Numbered from the stretch's first letter, positions 22,827 through 33,643 are shown. The stretch: DNA of 64,000 nucleotides from Skeletonema tropicum (GCA_037178625.1 CM074127.1:1984001-2048000), one strand, 5' to 3'. Notes: a model not told the origin generated them from the sequence alone. A program made the numbers and translations.

Positions 22827-22828
22827 CC
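22671..22828. repeat. Two tandem 79-bp repeats at the 3' end of the PLE element
   Basis: Positions 22671-22749 and 22750-22828 are near-identical copies starting ATAGTAATACCAC and ending in the CGCTCGCTTCGCTCGC run. Short 3' repeats may mark where the reverse transcriptase initiates or slips. Confidence 0.85.
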
Positions 22829-23075
22829 AGATGGCATTAGTACTGGTTCCTATGTGAAAAAGTATCTATATTTTTTCAACCAAATCAATGTAGGAACTAG
22901 TACTATCAATTGCGGGAAATGGTCGTGGACCATCGCCAAGATATCCAAGATCAAAACATCTTGAGCAAAAAGTTCTCGAACTCGCCTTCCCTCTGCAAGG
23001 CTCTCCTTCCGATCATATCCTTCACAAACAAAATCGATACTCTTCAGCAGATATCCAAACAGCATCAACATCAAC

Positions 23076-26000
23076 ATGGGCGCAGTCGTCTCGTACTTCG
23101 CCATTCCCATCTGTGAGGCAATCTTGGTTGCCTACAGCATTGCTCCTTTCAGCACGTTCTGGACGTACGTGTTTGTTCCTACGGGGCTTCTCAAGTTGAT
23201 CATTCACCGTTATGTCCTCAACAGCAACAACTTGTACAGGAGTAAGTCATGTTTGTGTATTTTTATGTCGCTTTGATCTGGCGTTTGCGTAGGTGTGTGT
23301 GAACAATACTTTCGGGTGACTTTTTCTATTACATGTAATGATCGTGGATTTAATCTTTGTGCTCAACTTAGATTTCGAATCTAACCGATTACTACTCTTT
23401 CCGTCCGTCTTGTTTCATTTGATACAGCCCCCGTCAAGCCCATTCCTAAGGGCAGGGAGAAACCTTCCGGACCTCCCTCTGTACGTCCAGATGATGGATT
23501 CGGAACTGATTATGAGAATCCAACAACTGCGATGGAAGGAGGTCCTATCGGCAGGAACATGCCCGCACTTCCAAGACACCTTCGCGACCCCCACGGAAAG
23601 CCTGACGTGCAAATGGTTGCACAGCGCCTTTTGGCCAGAGAAGGATTCAAGCCAGCAGGAGATCAACTCAACGTTCTAGCCGCGTCATGGATCCAAGCTA
23701 TGGTTCATGACTGGATCGGCCACTTCGATGGAGATGAAAAAGAGACCCTCGACAAAGGAGGCAAGTCGCTTTGTCCATTTGCTAAGAACCCTTTCAGTTT
23801 CAAGAACACTAAAACTGAAAAGATTGATGGCGTAACTGTCAGCCCCAGGTAAGTTACTCTCTTTTCATAACATGTGCAGATGCAAACATTATCACTTCTT
23901 ACTAACATGGCGCCTTTCTTCTTCTGATTATTGAACAGTCAGCGAACCAATTGGTGGGACGCCTCATTTGTTTATGGTAACAACTCTGATCAAATTGACA
24001 GGGCAAGGACTAAGAAGGGCGGCAAAATGGTGACAAGTGATATTCCTCATGCATTGGCTGAAGATAAAGACGGTACTTACCTCGCCGGAGACAACAAGAA
24101 CAGTTGGGTGGGAGTAGCTTTGCTCCAAGACCTCTTCATCAGAGAGCACAACTACATCTGCGATCAAATTGCTGCCGAGGCCAAGGCCGACGGCAAAGAA
24201 ATGACTGATGAAGAGATTTTTGTACGTACACTAATTTGTTCCCAGTTTTGATAGCCAAGGTCGTAATCACATACTCACATCCTCATTTTGTTTTGCACTT
24301 CATAATTACAGGGCAAGGCACGTATTGTTGTTTCTGCTCTTGTTGCAAAGATCCACACCATGGATTGGACAGTCGAACTCCTGAAGACCGAGCTTCTTCG
24401 CGTTGGAATGATCACTAATTGGGATGGGATCGCGAAGGCGTATGGCATTCCAATTCCTGGTGTTTTGAGTCAGATGGGAGAGAATAAAGGAAGGAAGTCC
24501 GATAACAAAGGAACTCCATTTTGCTTGACTGAAGAGTTCGCTGCCGTGTATCGTTTGCATTCACTGTCTCCACCTGGTCTTATTCTAGGTGATGGTGATG
24601 CGAAAGATAAGTTCATTGGTTTAGAGGATTTGCTTGGAGACAAGGGCAGGAAGCAAATGAGGGAGAGTAAGACTCGTCCCAAGGAAATGATGAAGTCTTG
24701 TCTTTTTTGGCCATGCGGAGGTCTTCTGGCTAATAACTACCCAAATGCGTTCAGGGATGTTGCACCAACTGATGATTACGGAAAGGACCTGAAACTTCAA
24801 AATATTGACCTTGCCGCTCTCGATCTCTTCCGTGATCGTGAGCGTGGAATTCTCAAGTTCAACGAATTCAGGAGGCAGTTGAATTTGAAGCCTTACAGAA
24901 CATGGCTTGAACTTACTGGTGATGAGGAAAATGCTCGAAAGCTAGAGCTCATGTACGTATTGCCAATACTTCCCACATATCATTTGGCCCGTTTGACATT
25001 TTTCTAACAACTTTTGTCGCCCTCTCTCAATACACAGTTATGGCCCTGGGCAAGAGGGAATCGAGAGAGTCGACTTGCTCGTTGGTGACATGTACGAAAG
25101 AAAGGTCCAAGACGCCTTCGCTCTTTCTGAGACATCTTTTATCATCTTCCTTCTTATGGCTAGTCGCCGCCTCAGTGCCGATCCCTTCTTGAACGAGCTT
25201 TACAACGAGGAAACTTACACTAAAGTCGGGTTGAAGCTTGTGAAAGAGAACAAAGGGTTGTTTGATATCCTTGAACGTCACTACCCTGATTTGGCTGCTG
25301 AATTCAAGGATAAGACGGTCAAGGCTAATCACTCATGCTTTAAGCCTGTCTTTTCTGATAAAACCTGGAAGAAAGCAATCGAAAACAAGGTAGTTCCTGA
25401 AGTTCTAACCAAGGAATGGGAAACAACCAAAGAGAGCAATGCAAAATTCTTCGACGAGTTGGAGGCTGAAACTGAAATCTTCACCCAGAACCTGAAGGCA
25501 AACTCCAAGACATTGGCTGTATTCGATCCAAGTTCGATTTGGACCATTATTAGTGTCTTACTTGTCATCGTACCTTACTATGTCTTGAACACTTATGAAG
25601 TCCCTGACCTTGGAATCCAATCCATGTTTCCAGCTGACAGTATTGACATCGCAAAGGAATTTGCATTCAGTAGGGTCCGTCACAACGACATTTTGAACAA
25701 TGTGAGTGGGAAATAGTTCAATTGCATTATCGGAAGATTTTTACTTCTCTTGTGATTCTAACCATTTCGGAATGTACCTCTTTTTCAGATCTTGCACCTC
25801 TTCACAAATCCGATGATTTTTGTGTCCCAGTGCTTCCTCTTGGACCAGACTCCTGCGGTGTTCGGACTCAAGGTGCAAGGCCGCAAAGTAAATGCTGCAT
25901 TCTTCTATCTCATGTACCTCTGCTTCTACAGCTTCCTCCTTGATGTCTACAGTGGTTTCGTCAATTTGGCATATTCTATCTTCTTCTACAGCTTGGTCCC

Positions 26001-26372
26001 TAAGTTTGGGAACTGGGTGACAAGAGTCGTTGGAGTGAAATGGACTAACTCAGTAGCGTTCCTCATCTACTTGATTTCACAGTACAGTCAAATTCTCTTA
26101 GGTCATGAGCTTCGTGAGAATTTCTACGACTGGAATATCTATCAGGTAAGTATTGATTTCCCTTGTCAGTTATTTTTCTCCCAAACTTTCCCAGTATCTC
26201 ATCGTAGCATCATTCTTTTCAGCTCTTTATTATTCAACAGTTGCTCACTGTTTGGAACATCATGAGGATTACTGGAATTTATCCCACATTTATTGAGGCG
26301 AGTGATGAGTGGCTTCCTATCATGAGAGAGTGCATGGGCAAAATCAATTTCCAAGATTGTGTCAAGCCCTAA
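23076..26372 (+). CDS. Alpha-dioxygenase-like fatty acid oxygenase with C-terminal membrane module, seven exons
   Basis: Exons are 23076-23241, 23428-23848, 23939-24221, 24312-24952, 25038-25701, 25789-26145 and 26223-26372, all in phase, giving 893 residues. The core (about 90-650) matches plant pathogen-inducible alpha-dioxygenases, heme enzymes that add O2 to C2 of fatty acids. Visible marks are distal H149 in MVHDWIGHF, NWWDASFVYGN, AKIHTMDWTVELLKT, the catalytic Tyr/proximal His pair Y370-x-x-H373 in VYRLHSL, and ISETSF-like ALSETSFIIFLLMASRRL. The N-terminus has two hydrophobic helices. Unlike plant enzymes it continues about 230 residues past the oxygenase with several predicted membrane spans (WTIISVLLVIVPYYVL; FFYLMYLCFYSFLL; NSVAFLIYLISQYS). 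It likely acts on membrane lipids in oxylipin metabolism. The enzyme family is firm, the substrate is inference. Confidence 0.88.
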
Positions 26373-26857
26373 ATGGCAATGGTATGGTACCCCTGTTGAT
26401 TTGCATTTTGAATTTACCGGTTCGGTGAACTGTCGAGCGTTTATATCTTTACTTGGAATAGCCGATAAAGTAAAATCTACACGTTCCTAGGATTATTCGA
26501 TGCAACACCCATGTTGTAACACGCAGCAGACGATCACAAATAATACTGCTGAGCTGTTACACTAAGTATCTTTTCGATTCATACAATGCATCATGTAAGT
26601 TCTGTACAATGGGAATTGGCGCGCCTATTCAGCCCACCTCCCCCCTACCTACTACCTACCGTACCTCCCACCAACCACCCAGGCAGCTTCACCATCATCT
26701 TCCTATCATCACCAATCAACAATCAACAATCAACTGATGATCAAACCAGGATGATCATGATGGACAGGCGCTCACATAGCTCCTTCAGGGCGGTTCACTA
26801 CTAACTCATCAATTCTTCTACTGCAGAACTGTTCGAATACTTCTCCATCACATCATC
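26373..26857. other. Intergenic spacer, promoter of RRP46-like gene
   Basis: This 485-bp spacer carries the 3' UTR of the oxygenase gene and a C-rich pyrimidine tract (26627-26690, CCCACCTCCCCCCTACC) close to the next start codon. I see no gene in it. Confidence 0.4.
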
Positions 26858-27829
26858 ATGACTTCTTATCCTCGCCCCTCAAATCGCAAACCGTCGACTC
26901 TCCGGCCGCTGTCGGCTGAACTTTCACCACTCCACCGATCTGATGGATCGGCCTCCCTAAAATGTGGAAATACGCACATCCTTGCTGCCGTGCAAGGGCC
27001 GATAGCTCCTCGTATACCAAATAGAGAACGCTATGATAGAGGTGTAGTGAGTGTGGCTTTTTCGAAGGGGCTCGTGATGATGTCTAATGCTGCTGCGGGT
27101 GGTGGAGGCAATTCGTCTTCGGCTGGTGTGGTTCAAGACGGAGATGCGAAAGGCGACGCTGCTAAGAAAAGTACGAATGCGATGACATCTGTCTCCGTGC
27201 CCCTGCCATCTGGAGGTGGTGCCACAGAGCGTGAGTTAGAATATTTTCTACGAGATGCGTTGTCTTCGTGCATCATGTTGGAACGCTACCCTAGATGCGT
27301 AATTCAAGTTGTGATTCAAATCGTTCAAGCTGACGGTAGCGTCTTAGGCACGGCTGTAAATTGTGCAGTTATGGCTCTGATGGATGCAGGAATCGCAATG
27401 AGAGGATTAGCAGTAGCTGCTACATGTGTCGCGATCAACAAATCTCCGTCGACAAGAGCGGAAGATATGGATATAGATGCTGGTGATACGAATGACAAAG
27501 TGACAATATGGCTAGATCCAACGGCGGAAGAGGAATCTGGCGAGGGACATGGAATGGTAGTCATCGTAGTCGATGCATCCAAAATACCCAAACAATCTAC
27601 TTCCAGCTCAGTAACATCGATATCAAATGATATGGACCAAGTGGAACTGAACGCAGAGCAAGACGATGCAAATATAATAACAAGTTTTACCTATGGTGCA
27701 CCCCTGTCGCTGGATGGCTTATTGTCGAGTATAGAAAGCTCAAAGCAGTCATGTGCTGCATTTACAGCATTCATGAGACTTGCTGTAGAACAAAAAGTAC
27801 AAAAGGAAGAACAGACGTTGTGGTCATGA
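26858..27829 (+). CDS. EXOSC5: Exosome RNase PH-like subunit RRP46/EXOSC5
   Basis: A 323-residue RNase PH-fold protein. The N-terminal signature is RPLSAELSPLHRSDGSASLKCGNTHILAAVQGP, matching RRP46 and its start of the beta-alpha-beta fold. The central ERYPRCVIQVVIQIVQADGSVLGTAVNCAVMALMDAGIAMRGL segment is the most conserved part of the family. The eukaryotic exosome ring contains six such subunits, catalytically inactive, that channel RNA to RRP44. An insertion of about 45 glycine/serine/lysine-rich residues (near 80-125) and an acidic insertion (near 205-220) make it longer than the roughly 235-residue animal protein. RRP46 is favoured over RRP41 or MTR3 by the start motif and the VDAG-like MDAGIAMR block. 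The gene ends 98 bp from the convergent repeat-protein gene. Confidence 0.85.
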   Translation: MTSYPRPSNRKPSTLRPLSAELSPLHRSDGSASLKCGNTHILAAVQGPIAPRIPNRERYDRGVVSVAFSKGLVMMSNAAAGGGGNSSSAGVVQDGDAKGDAAKKSTNAMTSVSVPLPSGGGATERELEYFLRDALSSCIMLERYPRCVIQVVIQIVQADGSVLGTAVNCAVMALMDAGIAMRGLAVAATCVAINKSPSTRAEDMDIDAGDTNDKVTIWLDPTAEEESGEGHGMVVIVVDASKIPKQSTSSSVTSISNDMDQVELNAEQDDANIITSFTYGAPLSLDGLLSSIESSKQSCAAFTAFMRLAVEQKVQKEEQTLWS

Positions 27830-27927
27830 TCTGAATTAGAGTTCAAGGCAATGAGCGATAGATAACTTCTTGTAAAACAAATACATACAATAAACACTTA
27901 TTTCTACTTATTACTCCTCCACATTAT

Positions 27928-30900
27928 CTACATTTCGGCATCGAAAGCAAATTCACCTCGCATGTATTTCTTCCTCCATCTGCTTCTTCTCAAACTACTT
28001 GTGTAGTCAGGGTGCACCTTTGACACTCGCTCGCCTGAAAAACGGACGGAGACTAAATTGCCAATCTCTATAAGAACCGGTTTCTTTTCGGAATAAGTAG
28101 AATCCGATGATAGCATGCTCTGATCAGATGAATGACTTTCAGTTATTGTTGTAGAGGTATTGGAGGTTACCGCCGAAGAATCCAAACTCAGGGAAGGAAT
28201 GTCTGCTTCTGTAAACGTAACAAGGTTGTTTGGGTTGTCCCTTCGCGACTTCCATGTTGTGTACCAATCTTCGTTCCAATCTCCTGACTCTGGAATGACG
28301 GTCACTGGAATTTGAAGAGACTTTGGACATACAACAGGATTAGAGACTCTGTCATTTCCTCGCTTGGACTCAAAAGAGCCAAACCAATTTCTGCAGTCGA
28401 CACTTTTTTCGGCCAAGAATCTTTGCCTCACGTCACGGTATTCCCACGGAGCTTTATCAATTTCTTCATTTTCCGCATGGCACGTAGTAGATTCATAGAG
28501 GGAATAGAAATCAATATCAAGGAATCCGCTATGCTCTTTTGTGCGCTCTTGAGTGGATTGCGTTAGATGTGTGCGTCTTGGACCACGCAGTCTTCGCTTT
28601 TGGGTCAAAGCAGCAGCAGCAGCAACTCCATTGATTGGTCTCCTCTTGCCGCCCCTCTTTAACTTTTTCCGAGATAGACGCTTTTTCTGCAGTGGTGACT
28701 TCCACAAGCGTTGAATTACTGGGAGATTATCTTCGTCTGCATGTGCCGTCTCAAAACGGACCTTGTTGTTGTCCCTGGAAGAAGTGGAAACCGATACTTC
28801 TTCTTCTTCTTCGAGACTGAGTCGCCCGACTTCTCTTGACGCAACAGGGACTTCTGACACATCGCTCTCACTGCTGATTTCTTCACGATTCAACTCAACA
28901 ATCTCATATTGAGATACCTCCGACACACTAGGCGCAAGGACCTGTTTCTCACAACTACTATCCACATTGGCCTCCCTGCTTTCAGACTGTAGCGAAAATT
29001 TGGAAAAGAAATCAACAACATCAGCAGTATGATGTGCTTCTTGCTCAACAGAAGCCGAAGTTGTAACACTTGAGAATGCTTCCATTTGTAGTTCACTAAC
29101 AACATCGGACACCTCACTCTCGGTAGAGCATATATCGCTGGCAGAAGGCTGTGTTCCTTGCTCTGCGACTGTTGCCATCTGCATCTCCATCTGTACCTGC
29201 ATACGCTCTTTTGTGTACAAGTCGAACAACCACTCAGTAGGCAAGCCTTTACTCTGAGCATCTGCTAGAATGTTGCCAAGCATCTCAGATGGATTGGACG
29301 ATCTTACTGCATTTTGAATGTCTATTGTAAGCTGTTCTTCCATACTAAAGCCAGCAGCGGAATTAGGAGGGCAGGGAACTAAGCTTTCTTTTGCTTCTGG
29401 TTTAGAGCTTCCGACTTCATTGTCGCACTCTGGTTTGACGACCAACGAAGCCGCCTTAACTGCAGCGTTCGTCAATTCTTCACGCTCTTGCTTATACAAG
29501 CGAATCAAATGAGTTGCCGGGAGGCCTCTCTTCTTTGCATCCGCAAGAATCTTACCAAATTCAATTGACGGCGTGGCAGATCGGACTACTTCTTTGACTC
29601 TGGCTTCAACTTCCGACATCAACGCAGCGTCATGATGTGCTCCCTTACTCTCGGAAGAAACACTTGCTAAGGATTCACTATTTACCATATCTTGGGCTGG
29701 AGGTGTCACAGTTTCCATAGATAAGACATTTGATTTGGATTCTGACGCTTTCCCTCCAACCAATGGGGCATTAGAGCTTAGTTTTGGATTTGAAGTTGCT
29801 GCAATGTCTTCTACTAAATTGGATGCAGAGACACGTTGATCCTTGGCCGGAGACACTGAGACAATTGGCTTCTTAGAGCTCGTTGCGGTATCAGACGTCG
29901 ATTGTTTCTTTCGCACAGCCATAACCTTCTTTGCCGGATGGTCTACCTTGATTGTCTTCGCAGGTAGTTGCTCTTTTGAAGTTGCTGCAATTTCTTCTAC
30001 TGAATTGGATGTAGAGACACGTTGATCCTTGGCCGGAGACACTGAGACAATTGGCTCCTTAGAGCTCGTTGCGTTATCAGATGTCGATTGCTTCTTTTGC
30101 ACAGCCACAACCTTCTTTGCCGGATGGTCTACCTTGATTGTCTTCGCAGGTAGTTGCTCTTTTGAAGTTGCTGCAATTTCTTCTACTGAATTGGATGTAG
30201 AGACACGTTGATCCTTGGCCGGAGACACTGAGACAATTGGCTCCTTAGAGCTCGTTGCGTTATCAGATGTCGATTGCTTCTTTTGCACAGCCACAACCTT
30301 CTTTGCCGGATGGTCTACCTTGATTGTCTTCGCAGGTAGTTGCTCTTTTGAAGTTGCTGCAATTTCTTCTACTGAATTGGATGTAGAGACACGTTGTTCC
30401 TTGGCCGGAGATATTGAGACAATTGGCTCCTTAGAGCTCGTTATTGCGTTATCAGATGTCGATTGTTTCGTTTGAACAGTCATAGCTTCCTTTGTCGGAT
30501 GGTCTACCTTGATTACCGTCGCAGGTAGTTGCTCTTTTGAAGTTGCTGCAATTTCTTCTACTGAATTGGATGCAGAGACACGTTGATCCTTGGCCGGAGA
30601 CACTGAGACAATTGGCTTCTTAGAGCTCGTTGCGTTATCAGATGTCGATTGTTTCGTTTGAACAGTCATAGCTTCCTTTGTCGGACTGTCTACCTTAGTT
30701 GTCATGGCAGCCAATTGTTCTGTTGAAGTTGCTGCAATTTCTTCTACTGAATTGGATGCAGAGACACGTTGTTCCTTGGCCGGAGGTACTGAGACATTTG
30801 ACTTCTTAGAACTCGTTGTGTTATCAGACGTCGATTGTTTCTTTTGAACAGTCATACCTTTCATTGCTGGATGATCTACCTTGATTGTCATCGCAGCCAG

Positions 30901-33276
30901 TTGCTCTTTTGCAATTACGCATGCTTTAGTCATAGTTTTCTTCCGAATCTTAGTTTCCACTTGAGTTCCAGTTACTCCCTTTACCGGTTCAAACACCCTG
31001 GCTTTGCGTTTTTCTTCTTTGAACAACTCGGTAACGATCGCCAATTTCATTCCACGTTTGCCAGCATCAGCGAAGATTTTCCCCATAAGCAAGGCAGGGT
31101 TACCAGATTGGACCGCCTTTTGTATTTGGGAGAGGATGGCGTAATAGTGAACGTCTTTCTCGACATTGTGCTTTGAAGCATAATCTTGAGGTGAGGAAAC
31201 TTTAGCAAACTCAATGTTCTTTTCACCCGCATCGGGATTCTTCTTTTCATCCGCAGCGGGTGGATCACTTTTTGCTTTCTCTTGGGCAACTTTCCTGCCT
31301 GTTGGTTCGCTCTTACTTTTCAGAACATCTTTCTTGATAATGTGTTTTGTAGCATCGTCTTGAGGAGTGGCAACTTTTGTAAACTCATTCTTCTTCTTTT
31401 TATCCGCACTTGCATTCTCCTTTTCATCCACACCCGGTGGATCGCATCTTGGTTTCTCCGCACTCGGTGGATCGCATTTCGCTTTCTCTTCGGCAACTTT
31501 CCTGCCTAATGTTTCCATCTCGTGCCTTCTCGTATTAAGCTTCGTTTTCAGGACACCATTCTTGATATTGTGCTTTGAAGCATGATCTTGAGATGTGACA
31601 ACTTGAGCATTCTTCTTTTCATCCGCACCCGAATTCTTCTTTTCATCTGCAGCGGGTGGATCACATTTTGCTTTCTCTTGGGCAATTTTCCTGACTGCTG
31701 TTTCCTTCTCGTGCCTTCTTGTATTGAGTTTAGTAGTCAGGGCATCATTCTTGATATCGTGCTTTGAAGCATGATCTTGAAATGTGGCAACTTTAGCAAA
31801 TTCATTCTTTTTCTCTTCTGCACCCGGGTTCTTCTCTTCATCCGTAGCTGGTGGATCACATTTTGCTTTCGCTTGGACAGCTTTCCTGACAGCTATTTCC
31901 TTCTCATGCCTTCTAGTATTGAGTTTAGTCTTCAGCGACAACAATTCCATATCCTTTCCGACTTTCGGCCCATTCCTCCTATTGAGAGTGTCAATAAATT
32001 CACCTACATCTTTTTTCGTGGTCGAAACTTCATTGGAAGAAAAAGAAGAATCCGATGAATAAGAAGAATCATCGTCACTGCTGTCATAACTATCACTATC
32101 TGAGTCCTTGTAACCTCTAGCTGCTTTCTGAAGGAAACTCTTTCGACGCGCAAGAGCATTGTTAGATTGAGGAGATACCTTAAATGAAGCAGCAGCAGCA
32201 TTCGCCCTTGCTACTGGACTCGATGCTATAACATTCCTTGCATTCTTTAATATTGAAGAATACTTGTGGTTAGACGCAAGGCGAGCCACAGACGGGCTCT
32301 TAGGAGGGAGACGCGCAATATTGCCAGTGTCGCGAGGTGTAATGCCTTTTTGTTGATGCAAAGTGTCAATGAAGTTGCTCACTTGACTAGCTGTCTTGGC
32401 ATCTTCGTCATCTCTTCCAGATAAAGGATCAATTTGTAATTTGGAAAATGCTGCTACTGGGGATCTACTCTGACGTTGACGTTGTTCTCCATGCTTGTCA
32501 TCACATTCCGAAGCTTCGCTTGAAAAAGAACGATGAAGTAGACTAACCTTGTTTGCCGATTGTTGGAATAAAGAAGGACTAATCCGAGGAGAATTTTCAT
32601 CATTTGGGAAACTACCTGCTGTATCAATCACGAGATTTGACTTAGACTTCGGTGAAGCAACTCCTTGGACAGCGCTCATATTCTTTGGTGATGCTTGAGA
32701 TCTCGGAGACGTAACTCCCTGGATAGCGCTAAGATTCGTCGGTGACGCTTGAGACCTCGGTGACGTAACTTGGAAAGCGCTGAGTTTCCTGGGCGATGCT
32801 TGAGACTTTGGCGACGCAACTCCATGGATAGCGCTAAGATTCCTCGGTGATGCTTGAGACCTCGGCGACGTAACTTGGATAGCGCTAAGATTCCTCGGTG
32901 ATGCTTGAGACCTCGGCGACGTAACTCCTTGGATAGCGCTAAGATTCTTAGGTGATGCTTGATACGTCTGTAGGCGTTGTTTGTTAGTGCTGCCGGGTGA
33001 ACTGCTGCGCATATTGGTTATTAACTTGGAGAAGGCCGCTGAGGTGGGAGATATCGACTGGGCAAGTACGGCAGTCCTGCTGGAATCACCATAGTTTCTC
33101 TCTGATTCTCTATCATCTTTCGTATCAATTACAAGAGATGGTCTTCGCTTGTTGGAGGTTGGCGAGGGTACAGATTTTGAAAGAATTGGTGCATCGGGTT
33201 GTTTCCCAGGGGAGCCAACCTCCTTCGACAACGTAGGGTTCCTCCGCCGACGTTCCATCTGATTGCTGGTGACCAT
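27928..33276 (-). CDS. Large repeat-rich, mostly disordered protein with a three-copy 43-residue module
   Basis: A single 1,782-codon ORF starting at ATG 33276. It is Ser/Pro/Lys-rich with three repeat families. Residues about 105-225 have seven to eight copies of a 14-18-residue SPRSQASPRNLSAIQ unit with many SP sites. Residues about 450-680 have KTKLNTRRHEKETAVRK...KCDPPAADEKKN units. Residues about 830-1150 have six copies of a 62-residue unit (SVEEIAATSKEQLPA...KVDHP). Interspersed are three copies of a 43-residue helical module (about 710-755, 1227-1262, 1317-1345) with the core GKILADAKKRGLP...LYKQER. The C-terminal 250 residues are unique and aromatic (WEYRDVRQRFLAEKS, WNEDWYTTWKSRRDN). 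I recognise no known domain. Many SP/TP sites suggest phosphorylation by proline-directed kinases and a scaffold or cytoskeletal role, which is inference. Confidence 0.85.
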   Translation of the reverse strand: MVTSNQMERRRRNPTLSKEVGSPGKQPDAPILSKSVPSPTSNKRRPSLVIDTKDDRESERNYGDSSRTAVLAQSISPTSAAFSKLITNMRSSSPGSTNKQRLQTYQASPKNLSAIQGVTSPRSQASPRNLSAIQVTSPRSQASPRNLSAIHGVASPKSQASPRKLSAFQVTSPRSQASPTNLSAIQGVTSPRSQASPKNMSAVQGVASPKSKSNLVIDTAGSFPNDENSPRISPSLFQQSANKVSLLHRSFSSEASECDDKHGEQRQRQSRSPVAAFSKLQIDPLSGRDDEDAKTASQVSNFIDTLHQQKGITPRDTGNIARLPPKSPSVARLASNHKYSSILKNARNVIASSPVARANAAAASFKVSPQSNNALARRKSFLQKAARGYKDSDSDSYDSSDDDSSYSSDSSFSSNEVSTTKKDVGEFIDTLNRRNGPKVGKDMELLSLKTKLNTRRHEKEIAVRKAVQAKAKCDPPATDEEKNPGAEEKKNEFAKVATFQDHASKHDIKNDALTTKLNTRRHEKETAVRKIAQEKAKCDPPAADEKKNSGADEKKNAQVVTSQDHASKHNIKNGVLKTKLNTRRHEMETLGRKVAEEKAKCDPPSAEKPRCDPPGVDEKENASADKKKKNEFTKVATPQDDATKHIIKKDVLKSKSEPTGRKVAQEKAKSDPPAADEKKNPDAGEKNIEFAKVSSPQDYASKHNVEKDVHYYAILSQIQKAVQSGNPALLMGKIFADAGKRGMKLAIVTELFKEEKRKARVFEPVKGVTGTQVETKIRKKTMTKACVIAKEQLAAMTIKVDHPAMKGMTVQKKQSTSDNTTSSKKSNVSVPPAKEQRVSASNSVEEIAATSTEQLAAMTTKVDSPTKEAMTVQTKQSTSDNATSSKKPIVSVSPAKDQRVSASNSVEEIAATSKEQLPATVIKVDHPTKEAMTVQTKQSTSDNAITSSKEPIVSISPAKEQRVSTSNSVEEIAATSKEQLPAKTIKVDHPAKKVVAVQKKQSTSDNATSSKEPIVSVSPAKDQRVSTSNSVEEIAATSKEQLPAKTIKVDHPAKKVVAVQKKQSTSDNATSSKEPIVSVSPAKDQRVSTSNSVEEIAATSKEQLPAKTIKVDHPAKKVMAVRKKQSTSDTATSSKKPIVSVSPAKDQRVSASNLVEDIAATSNPKLSSNAPLVGGKASESKSNVLSMETVTPPAQDMVNSESLASVSSESKGAHHDAALMSEVEARVKEVVRSATPSIEFGKILADAKKRGLPATHLIRLYKQEREELTNAAVKAASLVVKPECDNEVGSSKPEAKESLVPCPPNSAAGFSMEEQLTIDIQNAVRSSNPSEMLGNILADAQSKGLPTEWLFDLYTKERMQVQMEMQMATVAEQGTQPSASDICSTESEVSDVVSELQMEAFSSVTTSASVEQEAHHTADVVDFFSKFSLQSESREANVDSSCEKQVLAPSVSEVSQYEIVELNREEISSESDVSEVPVASREVGRLSLEEEEEVSVSTSSRDNNKVRFETAHADEDNLPVIQRLWKSPLQKKRLSRKKLKRGGKRRPINGVAAAAALTQKRRLRGPRRTHLTQSTQERTKEHSGFLDIDFYSLYESTTCHAENEEIDKAPWEYRDVRQRFLAEKSVDCRNWFGSFESKRGNDRVSNPVVCPKSLQIPVTVIPESGDWNEDWYTTWKSRRDNPNNLVTFTEADIPSLSLDSSAVTSNTSTTITESHSSDQSMLSSDSTYSEKKPVLIEIGNLVSVRFSGERVSKVHPDYTSSLRRSRWRKKYMRGEFAFDAEM
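29820..30940. repeat. 186-bp coding tandem repeat inside the large repeat protein
   Basis: The word ACACGTTGATCC (or the variant ACACGTTGTTCC) recurs at 29831, 30017, 30203, 30389, 30578 and 30764, that is with spacings of 186, 186, 186, 189 and 186 bp. All are multiples of three, so the frame is kept and each unit encodes 62-63 residues. Copies two to four are nearly identical, pointing to recent expansion. Confidence 0.92.
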
Positions 33277-33643
33277 TTGTATCTATTTGCCCAGGCTTGT
33301 CGCCAACGTATGGGTGTTCGTTGATTGGGATGGTATTGGTATTGTTGGTCGTTGGCTTGGTGGATGGGGAGGAAAGATTCTCCCTTATTGATGTCGGCAT
33401 CAAGTTTTGGGATGCACATGGCGATGAATGGTTTTTCTTCAAGCTCGAGAAAACATCGCCCCTTTTTCTCAATCATGATTGCCTCGGAAGCAGAACAGCA
33501 GAACGGAAAAAGTTGGGTGATAGGTTGAGTGATAATATCATCCTCTTTTCTCAGAACGGTTATCAGTGATAGCTGAATTGGATGATTGCTCCAGCAACAC
33601 AAACTGCTCCAGGCTTCCTAACCCTATAGAGGACGGTACGATT
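33277..33643. other. Divergent intergenic region
   Basis: About 370 bp between the divergent repeat-protein gene and the plastid-targeted gene. I see no gene here and no distinctive motif. Confidence 0.35.

Noticed and set aside
29820..30940. Possible relation between the 186-bp coding repeat and the 184-bp satellite
   Set aside because: The lengths are similar but I see no shared sequence; one is coding and in frame, the other is not.
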